A stretch of DNA of 64,000 nt from Caballeronia choica (GCF_001544535.1 NZ_FCON02000001.1:186001-250000), one strand, 5' to 3'. Shown: positions 45,846-55,900, counted from the stretch's first letter. Numbers and translations are program-made. The notes: generated from the sequence alone by a model not told the origin.

Positions 45846-46802
45846 ATGTCCAACGATCCGAACTATCCTCGCGACCTGATCGGCTACGGCCGCAACCCGG
45901 TCTACGCCAACTGGCCGGGGCGCGCGCGCGTCGCCGTGCAGTTCGTCCTGAACTACGAAGAGGGCGGCGAGAATTGCGTGCTGCACGGCGATCCGGGCTC
46001 GGAGCAGTTCCTGTCGGAGATCGTCGGCGCGGCGTCGTATCCGTCGCGTCACATGAGCATGGAATCGATCTACGAGTACGGCTCGCGCGCGGGCGTCTGG
46101 CGCATCCTGCGCGAGTTCGAGAAGCGCAAGATGCCGCTCACGATCTTCGGCGTCGGTATGGCGATCGAGCGGCATCCGGAATTGGCACGAGCGTTCGTTG
46201 AACTCGGGCACGAGATCGCGTGCCATGGCTATCGATGGATCCATTACCAGGACATGTCGCCGGAGCGCGAGGCGGAGCACATGCGCCTCGGCATGGAGGC
46301 GATCGAACGCGTGACGGGCGTGCGTCCGCTCGGCTGGTACACCGGCCGCGACAGCCCCAACACGCATCGGCTGGTGGCGGAACACGGCGGCTTCCTGTAC
46401 GACTCCGACAACTACGGCGACGACCTGCCGTTCTGGATGGACGTCGAAGTGACGGGGGGAGCGAAGAGTCCGCAACTGATCGTGCCGTACACGCTCGACA
46501 CCAACGACATGCGCTTCGCCACGCCGCAGGGCTTCAACACCGGCGAGCACTTCTTCACGTACCTGCGCGATGCATTCGACGTCCTCTACGAAGAAGGCGA
46601 CGAAGCGCCGAAGATGCTTTCGATCGGCATGCATTGCCGTCTGCTCGGCCGTCCGGGACGTTTCCGCGGCCTGCAGCGTTTTCTCGATCACATCGAACAA
46701 CATGACCGCGTGTGGGTGACGCGTCGCGTCGACATCGCGCGGCACTGGCGCGAACATCACCCCTATGAAGGCGGCAAACAATCCAACGGGACGACGGCAT
46801 GA
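45846..46802 (+). CDS. puuE: Allantoinase PuuE (polysaccharide-deacetylase fold)
   Basis: A 318-residue cofactor-independent allantoinase. The fold begins with YPRDLIGYGRNPVYANWPGR and contains VQFVLNYEEGGENCVLHGD, GHEIACHGYRWIHYQDMSPE and GWYTGRDSPNTHRLVAEHGG, all typical of PuuE. It hydrolyses allantoin to allantoate in the cytosol and is unrelated to metal-dependent AllB. The ATG at 45846 fits the family start. Its stop overlaps the uraD start (ATGA). Confidence 0.95.
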   Translation: MSNDPNYPRDLIGYGRNPVYANWPGRARVAVQFVLNYEEGGENCVLHGDPGSEQFLSEIVGAASYPSRHMSMESIYEYGSRAGVWRILREFEKRKMPLTIFGVGMAIERHPELARAFVELGHEIACHGYRWIHYQDMSPEREAEHMRLGMEAIERVTGVRPLGWYTGRDSPNTHRLVAEHGGFLYDSDNYGDDLPFWMDVEVTGGAKSPQLIVPYTLDTNDMRFATPQGFNTGEHFFTYLRDAFDVLYEEGDEAPKMLSIGMHCRLLGRPGRFRGLQRFLDHIEQHDRVWVTRRVDIARHWREHHPYEGGKQSNGTTA

Positions 46803-47320
46803 AGGCGATGCACTACACACTCGATCAACTCAACGCACTGCCCGCGGAAACGTTCGTCACCGTGCTGTCGGGCATCTTCGAGCACTCGCCGTGGGTGGCC
46901 GAAGCGGCCGTCTCGCAACGGCCGTTCGCCAGCGTCGCTGCGCTGCACGCGACGATGTCGGGCGCGGTGGAGGCGGCAGGCGAAGGGCCGCAACTCGCGC
47001 TCATCAACGCCCACCCGGAACTCGCGGGCAAGGCGGCGGTGCGCGGCGAACTCACCGAGGAGTCGACCCGCGAGCAGAGCGGCGCGGGCCTGAACCTCTG
47101 CACGCAGGAAGAATTCGACCGTCTCCAGGCGCTGAATGCCTCGTATCGCGAGAAGTTCGGCTTCCCGTTCATCCTCGCCGTGCGCGGTTACGACCGCCAC
47201 GGCATCATCGCGAACTTCGAAAAGCGCGTGAATCACAGCCGCGCCGAGGAGCTTCGCGAGAGTCTCGATCAGATTTACCGGATCGCGCGCTTCAGGCTCG
47301 ATGACCTGATCAGCGCTTGA
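46799..47320 (+). CDS. uraD: OHCU decarboxylase
   Basis: A 173-residue helical enzyme that converts 2-oxo-4-hydroxy-4-carboxy-5-ureidoimidazoline to (S)-allantoin. Visible landmarks are [11 protein letters not shown], the catalytic-His segment [12 protein letters not shown] (H72) and [11 protein letters not shown]. It is a stand-alone UraD, not fused to HiuH. It overlaps puuE by four bases and is followed by allantoicase after 50 bp. Confidence 0.95.
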   Translation: MKAMHYTLDQLNALPAETFVTVLSGIFEHSPWVAEAAVSQRPFASVAALHATMSGAVEAAGEGPQLALINAHPELAGKAAVRGELTEESTREQSGAGLNLCTQEEFDRLQALNASYREKFGFPFILAVRGYDRHGIIANFEKRVNHSRAEELRESLDQIYRIARFRLDDLISA

Positions 47321-47370
47321 ATCCGTGCTTATATCCGCTTAATACCGCAGCACGAACCAGGACGAAGACA

Positions 47371-48384
47371 ATGGCAATCCCGACACTCGATCCCAACGCG
47401 CCCGAATTCACGCGCCGATATGTGAATCTCGCGGACCCGCGTCTCGGCGCGCAGGCGCTGGAGGCGAGCGACGACTTCTTCGCGCCGAAAGAGCGCATGC
47501 TGAACCCGGAGCCGGCGGTGTTCATCCCCGGCAAGTTCGACGACCACGGCAAGTGGATGGACGGCTGGGAAACGCGCCGCAAGCGCTCGACCGGATACGA
47601 CTGGTGCGTCGTGAAGCTCGCGCGCCCGGGCGTCATCAAGGGCATCGATCTCGACACGAGCCACTTCACCGGCAACTTCCCGCCGGCCGCATCGATTGAA
47701 GGTGCGCATGTCGCCGACGGCGGCGCGCCGAACCAGTCGACCCAGTGGACCGAGATCGTCCCGTCCACGACGCTGCAAGGCAACAGCCATCATTACCTCG
47801 ACGTCACGACGGACCAGCCGGTCACCCATCTGCGCGTGAACGTCTACCCGGATGGCGGCATCGCGCGTCTGCGTGTGTACGGCCAGCCGCAGCTCGACTG
47901 GAGCAACGCGAGCCGCAGCGAACTGTTCGACCTCGCCGCGATGGAAAACGGCGCTTATCTCGTCAACGCCAACAACCAGCACTTCGGGCTCGCGTCCTCG
48001 CTGCTGATGCCGGGACGCGGCGTGAACATGGGCGACGGCTGGGAAACGCGCCGCCGTCGCGAGCCGGGCAACGACTGGTGCATCGTCGCGCTCGCGCAGC
48101 CGGGCATCATCAAGAAGATCGAAGTCGACACCGCGCACTTCAAGGGCAACTATCCGGATCGCTGCTCGCTGCAGGCGGCTTACGTGAAGGGCGGCACCGA
48201 CAGCTCGCTCGTCACGCAGGCGATGTTCTGGCCGGTATTGCTCGGCGAACAGAAGCTGCAAATGGACAAGCAGCATTTCTTCGAGTCGGAACTGGCGGCG
48301 CTCGGCCCCGTGACGCACGTGCGCTTCAACATCATTCCGGACGGCGGTGTATCGCGTCTGCGTCTCTTTGGAACGCTCGCATGA
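47371..48384 (+). CDS. alc: Allantoicase
   Basis: A 337-residue enzyme with two internal homologous beta-jelly-roll halves. The first half holds [20 protein letters not shown] ... [15 protein letters not shown]; the second repeats it as [20 protein letters not shown] ... [14 protein letters not shown]. It hydrolyses allantoate to ureidoglycolate and urea. The start at 47371 matches the family. Its stop overlaps the allA start (ATGA at 48381). Confidence 0.96.
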   Translation: MAIPTLDPNAPEFTRRYVNLADPRLGAQALEASDDFFAPKERMLNPEPAVFIPGKFDDHGKWMDGWETRRKRSTGYDWCVVKLARPGVIKGIDLDTSHFTGNFPPAASIEGAHVADGGAPNQSTQWTEIVPSTTLQGNSHHYLDVTTDQPVTHLRVNVYPDGGIARLRVYGQPQLDWSNASRSELFDLAAMENGAYLVNANNQHFGLASSLLMPGRGVNMGDGWETRRRREPGNDWCIVALAQPGIIKKIEVDTAHFKGNYPDRCSLQAAYVKGGTDSSLVTQAMFWPVLLGEQKLQMDKQHFFESELAALGPVTHVRFNIIPDGGVSRLRLFGTLA

Positions 48385-48881
48385 AAAAGCTCGCTATCGA
48401 ACCGTTGACGCGTGCTGCGTTCAAGCCTTTCGGCGACGTCATCGAACTCGATGGCGCGAAGCAGATTCCCATCAACCTCGGCACGACGATCCGCTTTCAC
48501 GATCTCGCGAACATCGACGTCGAAGCTGAAAATGGCAGGCCGCTCGTGAACCTGTTTCGCGGGCAGCCCCGCGTGCTGCCGTTCGAAGTGAAGATGCTCG
48601 AACGGCATCCGCTGGGCAGCCAGGCATTCTTGCCGTTGAACGACAAGGCTTACCTGGTCGTGGTGGCGCCGGCCGGCGATCTCGACGAAAGCGCGGTTCG
48701 CGCGTTCGTCACGCGCGGCTGGCAGGGTGTGAACTACGCGAAGGGCGTCTGGCATCATCCGCTGATCGCACTGGATGAGGTGAGCGATTTCATCGTCGTC
48801 GATCGTGGCGGCGACGGGCTCAATCTCAACGAGCAGGATTTGCGCGAGTCGCTGTGGCTTACCGAGGATGCGATGCGGTAA
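48381..48881 (+). CDS. allA: Ureidoglycolate lyase
   Basis: A 166-residue cupin-fold lyase converting ureidoglycolate to glyoxylate and urea. The family pattern is seen in [39 protein letters not shown] and [16 protein letters not shown], the last carrying the conserved Trp-His-His. It is the last enzyme of the allantoin run, and a strong terminator follows within 30 bp. Confidence 0.95.
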   Translation: MKKLAIEPLTRAAFKPFGDVIELDGAKQIPINLGTTIRFHDLANIDVEAENGRPLVNLFRGQPRVLPFEVKMLERHPLGSQAFLPLNDKAYLVVVAPAGDLDESAVRAFVTRGWQGVNYAKGVWHHPLIALDEVSDFIVVDRGGDGLNLNEQDLRESLWLTEDAMR

Positions 48882-48906
48882 GCGGTAGCGCGGCGGGCAG
48901 GGCAAG

Positions 48907-48932
48907 AAAAGGACCAGTGATGGTCCTTTTTT
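48907..48932 (+). terminator. Rho-independent terminator after allA
   Basis: AAAAGGACCA (48907-48916), loop GTGA and TGGTCCTTTT (48921-48930) with further T residues. The A/T flanks make it potentially bidirectional. It ends the racemase-to-allA transcript. Confidence 0.92.
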
Positions 48933-49057
48933 GTTTTGTGCAGCGGTTCCTGAATACTTGTCAACCACGGCGCCTCGCTCTTGGCTTACACTAAGCTTTC
49001 GAAATGGCCGTGCGATCAACACGGCTCATCTTTTCGTCATACAGAGGAGCGATGGCA

Positions 49058-49540
49058 ATGAAGACGGAACCGCAAAAAGAGCACGCGTGGCTTTTGAAAC
49101 TGTGCGGCGACTGGACGTCCAAAGGCGAGATGACGATGCAGCCCGGGCAACCTGGCGAGACCTGGGAAACGAACGAACAGGTGCGTTCGCTCGGCGACAT
49201 CTGGGTGCAGTGCGAGGGGAAGGGCGAAATGAAGGATGGCAGCGTCGCGACGACCATCATGACGCTCGGCTACGACACGCAGACGAAAGAGTTCGTCGGC
49301 AATTTCGTCGCGTCGATGATGACGCATATGTGGATCTACGAAGGCGCGCTCGATGCCGACGAGAAAGTGCTCACGCTGAACACCGAAGGACCCGATTTCT
49401 CCGCGCCGGGCAAATACGCCAGGTACAAGGACGTCATCGCGATCGAAAGCGACGACCATCGCACGCTCACGTCCTACATGCAGAATGACGACGGTCAATG
49501 GCATCAGGTCGTGCGCGCGGACTACTGGCGCAAGAAGTGA
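49058..49540 (+). CDS. DUF1579 domain protein
   Basis: A 160-residue soluble protein of the DUF1579 family, probably a small lipocalin-like barrel. Landmarks are EHAWLLKLCGDWTSKGEM, VRSLGDIWVQCEGKGEM, TIMTLGYDTQTKEFVG and TEGPDFSAPG. The start at 49058 is chosen because AGGAG lies eight bases upstream; the ATG at 49052 is only two bases from it. It has its own transcription unit between two terminated or convergent genes. No function is known and no link to purine breakdown is evident beyond position. Confidence 0.9.
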   Translation: MKTEPQKEHAWLLKLCGDWTSKGEMTMQPGQPGETWETNEQVRSLGDIWVQCEGKGEMKDGSVATTIMTLGYDTQTKEFVGNFVASMMTHMWIYEGALDADEKVLTLNTEGPDFSAPGKYARYKDVIAIESDDHRTLTSYMQNDDGQWHQVVRADYWRKK

Positions 49541-49621
49541 CAGGCCCATGCAAACGAGGCCATGAATCTGCATTCATGGCCTCGTCGCTTCAAACACAGC
49601 GATACACGTACCCCAGACCGC

Positions 49622-50815
49622 TTACCTCACAGCACCGCCATCGAACCACGCGGCGATCTTCTGGCGTTCCGCATCCGTCATCTCCGTGACGTTGCCAAGC
49701 GGCATCGCCTTGAGCGTCACGGCCTGCTGATGCACGCGCTGCGCGTTCTGCGAGATTTCGTCCGGCGTGTCGAGCAGGACGCCGGCCGGCGCACTGCCCA
49801 TCATCGTCGGATGCGCCGAGTGGCACGCGGCGCAGCGCTGCTGGATGATCGGCGCGATATCGGCAACCTTGATCGCCGGCGCACCCGCTGCCTGCGCGAC
49901 TGCCACCGTGGGAGCCGGCATCGTCCACGCGAACGCGCCCGCCACCAGCACGAGACCCGCCACCGGCATGTACCACAGCACCTGGCCGCGGTGACGCATC
50001 ACAAAGAACTGCCGGATCAGCGCGCCCGCCAGCATGATGAGCACGAGAATCAGCCAGTTGTACTTGTGCGTGTAAGTCATGGCGTAGTGGTTCGACAGCA
50101 TCGCGAACACCACGGGCAGCGTGAAATACGTGTTGTGCACCGAGCGCTGCTTGCCGCGCTTGCCGTAGATCGCGTCGGGCGTTTCGCCCTTCAGCATCGC
50201 CGCGACCATCTTGCGCTGGCCCGGAATGATGACGAAGAACACGTTGGCCGACATGATCGTCGCGATCATTGCACCGGTGATCAGATACGCGGCGCGTCCC
50301 GAGAACACGTGGCACGCGATGAACGCCGCAATCAGCACATAGATGCCGACGCAGATGCCGAGCAGCTTGTCCTTGGTGCCAAGCAGACGGCACAGCGAGT
50401 CATACACGATCCAGCCCGCCATCAGAAAGCCGAGCGCGGCGGATACAGCAACGACCGGTCCCATGTCCAGCACGTTCTTGTCGATCAGATACGTGCTCGG
50501 CGAAAGCAGGTACAGGACGAAGAAGAGGCCGAATCCCGACATCCACGTGGTGTAGGACGGCCAGAACGACCAGTGCAGGCTCTCCGGCATGTCCTGCGGC
50601 GCGACCGAGTACTTCTGCATGTGATAGAAGCCGCCGCCATGCACGTGCCAGAAATCGCCGAACACGCCGCGTTTCCTGGCGTTCGGGTCCTGCGGCGGTT
50701 TGAGACTGTTGTCGAGCGCGACGAAGTAGAACGACTCGCCGATCCACGCGATCGCGACGATGACGTGCAGACAGCGCAATACGAGATTGAGCCAGTCGGT
50801 GACAAAACCTTCCAT
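49622..50815 (-). CDS. puuD: Membrane-bound urate hydroxylase PuuD with cytochrome c domain
   Basis: A 397-residue integral membrane oxidase. The N-terminal part (about residues 1-300) has eight or more hydrophobic helices and histidines in FGDFWHVHGGGFYHMQKYSV and VHNTYFTLPVVFAMLSNHYA. The C-terminal domain carries the heme c motif CAACHSAHP. This is the PuuD architecture that oxidises urate to 5-hydroxyisourate with electrons passed to the respiratory chain instead of H2O2 release. The start at 50815 is preceded by GGAGGAG; a GTG at 50827 is an alternative. It lies downstream of hiuH on the same strand. Confidence 0.95.
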   Translation of the reverse strand: MEGFVTDWLNLVLRCLHVIVAIAWIGESFYFVALDNSLKPPQDPNARKRGVFGDFWHVHGGGFYHMQKYSVAPQDMPESLHWSFWPSYTTWMSGFGLFFVLYLLSPSTYLIDKNVLDMGPVVAVSAALGFLMAGWIVYDSLCRLLGTKDKLLGICVGIYVLIAAFIACHVFSGRAAYLITGAMIATIMSANVFFVIIPGQRKMVAAMLKGETPDAIYGKRGKQRSVHNTYFTLPVVFAMLSNHYAMTYTHKYNWLILVLIMLAGALIRQFFVMRHRGQVLWYMPVAGLVLVAGAFAWTMPAPTVAVAQAAGAPAIKVADIAPIIQQRCAACHSAHPTMMGSAPAGVLLDTPDEISQNAQRVHQQAVTLKAMPLGNVTEMTDAERQKIAAWFDGGAVR

Positions 50816-50906
50816 GTACTCCTCCACTACCGATTCGTTATGCGCACATCGTCACGGTTGTCGGGGACGGGCGCGATGTGCTGGTCTGTTGTGTCGATGC
50901 TGCCGC

Positions 50907-51260
50907 TCAGCTTCCGCGATAAGTGCTGTAGGCCCAGGGCGAAACGAGCAGCGGTACGTGATAGTGCGACGCCGGATCGGCGATGCCGAAGCGCAGCGCC
51001 ACGCGATCGACGAAACGCGGCTCGGGCACCTTCACGCCGATTGCCGCGAAGTAGTCGCCCGCATGGAACACGAGTTCGTATTCGCCGATGGCGAGTGCTT
51101 CGCCTTCCAGCATCGGCGAATCGGTGCGGCCGTCGTCGTTGGTGGTGATGGTTTTGAGCGCGCGGCGGGTGTCGCCCGAGAGCGCGAAGAGTTCGACCTT
51201 GATGCCGGCGCCGGGACGGCCGTGCGCGGTGTCGAGCACATGGGTTGTGAGCTTGCCCAT
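50907..51260 (-). CDS. hiuH: 5-hydroxyisourate hydrolase (transthyretin-like)
   Basis: A 117-residue tetrameric hydrolase. The N-terminal signature THVLDTAHGRPG and the C-terminal YRGS tetrapeptide, which lines the active site, are both intact, with the His of HYHVPLL. It opens the pyrimidine ring of 5-hydroxyisourate to give OHCU for UraD. The start at 51260 has AAGGAA eight bases upstream. The puuD gene follows 91 bp downstream, giving product-order enzymes in one minus-strand unit. Confidence 0.95.
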   Translation of the reverse strand: MGKLTTHVLDTAHGRPGAGIKVELFALSGDTRRALKTITTNDDGRTDSPMLEGEALAIGEYELVFHAGDYFAAIGVKVPEPRFVDRVALRFGIADPASHYHVPLLVSPWAYSTYRGS

Positions 51261-51728
51261 TCGCAGGTTCCTTGTGTTGTGCGATGAACGGCTGCGCATC
51301 GATCCAACCAGTGCGTCGGCGGCGGATCGAGGCTCCACGTGAGTGGCTACATACCCGTCGGCGTGATCAGATGCGCGCCGTGTACAGCATTTTAGAAACT
51401 TGGCGGCCGCTGTGCGCTCGCGATAGGAAAGATAATCCCCAGCGCATGACAGCGGCGCGTAAGGCTTGAACGACTTGAGCCATGGATATCCATTCATGGA
51501 GCGTTTCAAACGTCCACGGTTACCCGGCGATGCTACCTGCGCCAAAATTCACGAATATATTGGGGGCGTGAAGGCGACTATGGCGGCGTTCGGATTGCCA
51601 GCGGGATTTTGGCTACCGACATTGAGGCCTCGCGCAGATTGGCTGTGCGTCCCGAAGACGGCGATCGACGCTGGGTAACCGGGGCTTTTCTCAACCCCTC
51701 TCTTACCCGAAAACCGGAGATCGACTTT
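51261..51728. other. Divergent promoter region between hiuH and 8-oxoguanine deaminase
   Basis: This 468-bp region separates the hiuH-puuD unit from the deaminase gene. It contains one perfect 12-bp palindrome (51482-51493). I see no other gene; short frames lack family resemblance. Confidence 0.5.
51482..51493. promoter_or_regulatory. Palindrome, candidate operator of the purine genes
   Basis: ATGGATATCCAT is a perfect palindrome, extended by near-symmetrical CC/GG flanks, midway in the divergent region. A candidate ligand-responsive regulator is the LysR protein encoded at 53150-54082. Confidence 0.4.
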
Positions 51729-53105
51729 ATGCAACAACGGGAACAACGCTCACGAACGCTGCTGGTCAGGAACGCGCAGGTGCTCGTCACGATGGACGGC
51801 ACGCGCCGCGAGATTCGCGACGGCGGCCTGTTCATCGAAGGAAACCGCATCGTCGCGGTTGGCGCGACGAGCGAACTGCCCGAGACCGCCGACGAAGTGC
51901 TCGACATGCGCGGGCATCTGGTGATCCCCGGCCTCGTCAACACGCATCACCACATGTACCAGAGCCTTACGCGCGCGATTCCCGCCGCGCAGAACGCCGA
52001 GTTGTTCGGCTGGCTCACGAACCTGTACAAGATCTGGGCGAACCTGACGCCGGAGATGATCGCCGTGTCGACGCAGACCGCGATGGCCGAACTGCTGCTC
52101 TCGGGCTGCACGACGTCGAGCGATCATCTCTACATCTACCCCAACGGCAGCCGCCTCGACGACAGCATCGCGGCCGCGCGCGAGATCGGCATGCGCTTTC
52201 ATGCGGCGCGCGGCAGCATGAGCGTCGGGCAGAAGGACGGCGGACTGCCGCCGGATTCGGTCGTCGAAAAGGAAGACGCGATCCTGAAGGACACGCAACG
52301 CCTGATCGAGACATACAACGACGAAGGCCGTTACGCGATGCTGCGCGTGGTCGTCGCGCCCTGTTCGCCGTTCTCGGTGAGCCGCGAGCTGATGCGCGAT
52401 TCGGCGCTGCTCGCGCGGCAATATGGCGTGTCGATGCATACGCATCTGGCGGAAAACGTGAACGATGTCGCTTACAGCCGCGAGAAATTCGGCATGACGC
52501 CCGCCGAGTACGCCGAGGATCTCGGCTGGGTCGGGCACGACGTGTGGCATGCGCACTGCGTGCAGCTCGACCGCGCCGGCATCGAGCTGTTCGCGCGGAC
52601 GGGGACGGGCGTCGCGCATTGCCCGTGCTCGAACATGCGGCTTGCCTCCGGCATCGCGCCGATCCGGGCGATGCGCGACGCAGGCGTGCCGGTCGGATTG
52701 GGCGTCGATGGCTCCGCGTCGAACGATGGCGCGCAGATGGTCGCGGAAGTGCGTCAGGCGCTGTTGCTCCAGCGCGTCGGCTTCGGTCCCGATGCGATGA
52801 CCGCGCGCGAAGCGCTCGAAATCGCGACGCTCGGTGGCGCGAAGGTGCTCGGCCGCGACGATATCGGCGCGCTCGCGCCCGGCATGGCGGCGGATTTCGT
52901 CTCGTTCGACCTGTCGCAGCACGCGTTCGCGGGCGCGCTGCACGATCCGGTCGCGGCGCTGGTGTTTTGCGCGCCGTCGCAGGTGTCGACGAGCGTGATC
53001 GACGGAAAGGTGGTCGTGCGGGACGGACGGCTGACGACGCTCGAACTGGGCGCGCTCGTCGAGCGGCACAACCGGCTGGCGGGGGAACTGGCGAACCAGC
53101 GGTGA
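51729..53105 (+). CDS. 8-oxoguanine deaminase (amidohydrolase)
   Basis: A 458-residue amidohydrolase of the ATZ/TRZ branch. NTHHHMYQSLTRAIP holds the HxH metal pair, HTHLAENVND the His/Glu, VWHAHCVQLD the fourth His, and GVDGSASNDGAQM the catalytic Asp. The length and the HHHMYQ segment match the group that includes the experimentally studied Pseudomonas 8-oxoguanine deaminase, also annotated as hydroxyatrazine ethylaminohydrolase. The product of 8-oxoguanine deamination is urate, the substrate of the adjacent PuuD, so context supports the call. GGAG lies about nine bases before the ATG. Confidence 0.85.
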   Translation: MQQREQRSRTLLVRNAQVLVTMDGTRREIRDGGLFIEGNRIVAVGATSELPETADEVLDMRGHLVIPGLVNTHHHMYQSLTRAIPAAQNAELFGWLTNLYKIWANLTPEMIAVSTQTAMAELLLSGCTTSSDHLYIYPNGSRLDDSIAAAREIGMRFHAARGSMSVGQKDGGLPPDSVVEKEDAILKDTQRLIETYNDEGRYAMLRVVVAPCSPFSVSRELMRDSALLARQYGVSMHTHLAENVNDVAYSREKFGMTPAEYAEDLGWVGHDVWHAHCVQLDRAGIELFARTGTGVAHCPCSNMRLASGIAPIRAMRDAGVPVGLGVDGSASNDGAQMVAEVRQALLLQRVGFGPDAMTAREALEIATLGGAKVLGRDDIGALAPGMAADFVSFDLSQHAFAGALHDPVAALVFCAPSQVSTSVIDGKVVVRDGRLTTLELGALVERHNRLAGELANQR

Positions 53106-53149
53106 GTTGACCAGGTTGACCGGCGCGCGGGCGCCGGCGGTCCACACCG

Positions 53150-54082
53150 TCAGGGCTGATCGATCAGCGACCGGGTCGCCTCCGCCACCAGCCCGCGCAG
53201 CCAGCGCACTTCGTCGGAGTAATGGCAGCGCTCGTGCCACAACTGGTAATACTGCATCGGCGGGAAGTCGAGCGGCGCGGGAATCACGGTGAGCGGCAGG
53301 AAACGCGCGTAGTGATCGGCGAAGAGGCGCGTCGTCGTGAAGACCAGGTCCGACTTGATCAGCACGTAAGGCGCAAGATTGAAGTACGGCAGCGTGACGA
53401 CCACATGGCGCTTCAACCGCTCGCGCGCCAGATGCACGTCGATCGCGCCGCGCTGGCCGACCGAATACGGCGTCGGCGCGAGATGCGGCGCGTTCAGGTA
53501 CTGGTCGAGCGTGAGCACGCCGCGCTTGGCGAACGGGTGCGCGCTGGACACGAGGCACACGATCTTGTCGACGAAGAGGTTCGACAGGTGCAGTTGCTCG
53601 GGCGGTTCCGGCCAGTTGCCGACGACGATATCGAGCTTGCCGTCCTCCAGCGCGAGTTCATAGTCGAAGGCGGGACCGAGCGAATGGAATTCGAGCGTGG
53701 CGTTGGGCGCGGCGATGCGAAAACGCTCGACGACCGTCGGGACGAAGAGCACGTTCAGATAGTCGGGACAGCCGATGCGATAGCACCGCACGGACGTCGA
53801 CGGCTCGAAGTTGTGTTGCTGGACCTTGATGCGCTCGATTTCGCGCAGCGCGTTCTGCGTCGGTTCGAGCAGGCGCAGGCCGTATTCGGTGGGCACCATG
53901 CCGGACTTGCCGCGCACGAGCAGGGGGTCGCCCGTGATGTCGCGCAGACGCCTGAGCGCTGCGCTGATGGCGGGTTGGGACTGGTTGAGCTTGACGGCCG
54001 CGCGGGTGACGCTGCGCTCCATCAGCAAGGTATGCAAGACGCGTAATAAGTAAGTGTCGATCGCCTCGCGCTGCTGACTCAT
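53150..54082 (-). CDS. LysR-family transcriptional regulator
   Basis: A 310-residue LTTR. The helix-turn-helix lies at about residues 10-65 (LHTLLMERSVTRAAVKLNQS, then QPAISAALRRLRDITGD), followed by the effector domain (about 95-300). It has an excellent ribosome site, GGAG, five bases before the ATG. It is divergent from the BMP-type ABC operon and convergent with the deaminase gene. This fits control of purine import, salvage or breakdown; the effector is unknown. A CATAT-N8-ATATG inverted repeat (54127-54144) lies in its divergent promoter region. Confidence 0.92.
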   Translation of the reverse strand: MSQQREAIDTYLLRVLHTLLMERSVTRAAVKLNQSQPAISAALRRLRDITGDPLLVRGKSGMVPTEYGLRLLEPTQNALREIERIKVQQHNFEPSTSVRCYRIGCPDYLNVLFVPTVVERFRIAAPNATLEFHSLGPAFDYELALEDGKLDIVVGNWPEPPEQLHLSNLFVDKIVCLVSSAHPFAKRGVLTLDQYLNAPHLAPTPYSVGQRGAIDVHLARERLKRHVVVTLPYFNLAPYVLIKSDLVFTTTRLFADHYARFLPLTVIPAPLDFPPMQYYQLWHERCHYSDEVRWLRGLVAEATRSLIDQP

Positions 54083-54126
54083 GTTATCTCCGGTATATGT
54101 TCTGGCTGATCGACTTATGTGTGGAC

Positions 54127-54144
54127 CATATCATTTTTAATATG
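54127..54144. promoter_or_regulatory. Inverted repeat in LysR/ABC divergent region
   Basis: CATAT-N8-ATATG lies 45 bp upstream of the LysR start and about 185 bp upstream of the ABC ATPase gene. Its size and A/T richness fit a LysR-type recognition site. This is positional inference. Confidence 0.4.
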
Positions 54145-54328
54145 ACACAAAGATCGCGTCAAGGTGGGCTTACCCGCAAACACTGGCTTGGCGCCGTGTC
54201 CCGCATTATTTTGAGTTATCGACGGAACGCGTCGAATTCGGTATCTTCTGCCCGCGGTCCGGCTTGCCCCTTGGGCGAGGCGGCCTTCCGTAACCAGTCA
54301 AGCTCGGCATTGCGCACTCTCTGACCTC

Positions 54329-55900
54329 ATGGGCGACGCTACCTTCACCTCCAATCCGCCGCCGCGCCTGTCGCTCAACGGCATCAGCAAGCAATACCCG
54401 GCCGTCAAGGCGAACGACAACGTCACGCTCGTCGTCGCGCCCGGCGAAATCCACGCGGTGCTCGGCGAAAACGGCGCGGGCAAGTCGACGCTGATGAAGA
54501 TCATCTACGGCGCGGTGCGGCCGGACGAGGGCGAGATCCGCTGGGAAGGCGAGGCCGTCGAGATCGGCAGTCCGGCGGCTGCGCGCAAGCTCGGCATCGG
54601 CATGGTGTTCCAGCACTTCTCGCTGTTCGAGACGCTGACGGTCGGCGAGAACATCGCGCTCGCGCTCGACGACAAATTCGATCTCAAGACGCTTTCGAAG
54701 CGCATCCGCGAGGTGTCGGCGGATTACGGGCTCGACGTCGATCCGCAGCGGCATGTGCACAGCCTGACGGTCGGCGAGCGACAGCGCGTCGAGATCGTGC
54801 GGTGCCTGCTGCAAAATCCGCGCTTGCTCATCATGGACGAGCCGACCTCGGTGCTCACACCGCAGGCGGTCAAGAAGCTCTTCACGGTGCTGCGGCGGCT
54901 GGCATCGGAAGGCTGCAGCATTCTCTATATCAGCCACAAGCTCGACGAAATCCAGGCGCTCTGCGAAAACGCGACCGTGATGCGCGGCGGCCGCGTGACG
55001 GGCAGCGTCGATCCGAGGAAGGAAACGCACGCGTCGCTCGCGCAACTGATGGTCGGCCATTCGCTGCCGGACTACACGCGCCGCGTCCATACGCCCGGCG
55101 ATGCGCTGCTCGTCGTGAAGCACCTGTCGGTGGCGAGCCCGGACCCGTTCGGCACGTCGCTCGACGATGTCTCGTTCGCGGTCAAGGCCGGCGAGATTTT
55201 CGGGATCGCGGGCGTGTCCGGCAACGGTCAGGCCGAGTTGCTGGCTTCGCTGTCGGGCGAAATCCGCGACCGGCACGTCGCCGCCGATGCCGTCACGATC
55301 TGCGGCAAGCCCGCCGCGCGCCTGAACGCGGGCGCGCGCCGCAAGCTCGGCTTCGCCTTCGTGCCGGAAGAACGGCTCGGACGGGGCGCCGTGCCGGCGA
55401 TGTCGCTCGCCGACAACGGCCTCCTGACCGCGCATCGCGAGAACATGGTGAAGGGCGGCTGGATCAACGCGAAGACCGTGCGCGCCTTCGCCGACCGCTG
55501 CATCCAGTCGTTCGACGTGCGCTGCGGCGGCAACGCCGCGCTCGCGCAAAGCCTCTCGGGCGGCAACTTGCAGAAGTTCATCGTCGGACGCGAGATTCTC
55601 CAGGAGCCGAAGGTGCTGGTCGTCGCGCAGCCGACCTGGGGTGTCGACGTGGGCGCGGCCGCGTTCATCCGCCAGCAGTTGCTCGACCTCGCGGCGCGCG
55701 GCGTCGCGATCCTGGTGATCTCGGAGGAACTGGAAGAACTCTTCGACATCTGCGACCGCCTCGCCGTGCTCGCGCGCGGCAAGCTCTCGCCGGTGCGCGC
55801 GACCGGCGACACCAACGCCGAAGAGATCGGCCTCTTCATGGCGGGCCTTTTCGACGGCAAGCGCTCGCAACCCGCCGCCATCGATTCAATCAACAAGTAA
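54329..55900 (+). CDS. Nucleoside/purine-type ABC transporter ATPase (duplicated ABC domains)
   Basis: A 523-residue protein with two ABC domains, as in sugar- and nucleoside-type importers. The first has Walker A GENGAGKSTLMKIIYG, signature LTVGERQRVEIVRCL and Walker B LLIMDEPTSVLTPQ. The second has GVSGNGQAELLASLSG and LSGGNLQKFIVGREI, with degenerate catalytic residues. Followed after 5 bp by a permease, then a second permease and a BMP-family binding protein. The set resembles the purine nucleoside transporters NupOPQ/BmpA. Placement in the purine block supports uptake of purine bases or nucleosides. Confidence 0.93.
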   Translation: MGDATFTSNPPPRLSLNGISKQYPAVKANDNVTLVVAPGEIHAVLGENGAGKSTLMKIIYGAVRPDEGEIRWEGEAVEIGSPAAARKLGIGMVFQHFSLFETLTVGENIALALDDKFDLKTLSKRIREVSADYGLDVDPQRHVHSLTVGERQRVEIVRCLLQNPRLLIMDEPTSVLTPQAVKKLFTVLRRLASEGCSILYISHKLDEIQALCENATVMRGGRVTGSVDPRKETHASLAQLMVGHSLPDYTRRVHTPGDALLVVKHLSVASPDPFGTSLDDVSFAVKAGEIFGIAGVSGNGQAELLASLSGEIRDRHVAADAVTICGKPAARLNAGARRKLGFAFVPEERLGRGAVPAMSLADNGLLTAHRENMVKGGWINAKTVRAFADRCIQSFDVRCGGNAALAQSLSGGNLQKFIVGREILQEPKVLVVAQPTWGVDVGAAAFIRQQLLDLAARGVAILVISEELEELFDICDRLAVLARGKLSPVRATGDTNAEEIGLFMAGLFDGKRSQPAAIDSINK

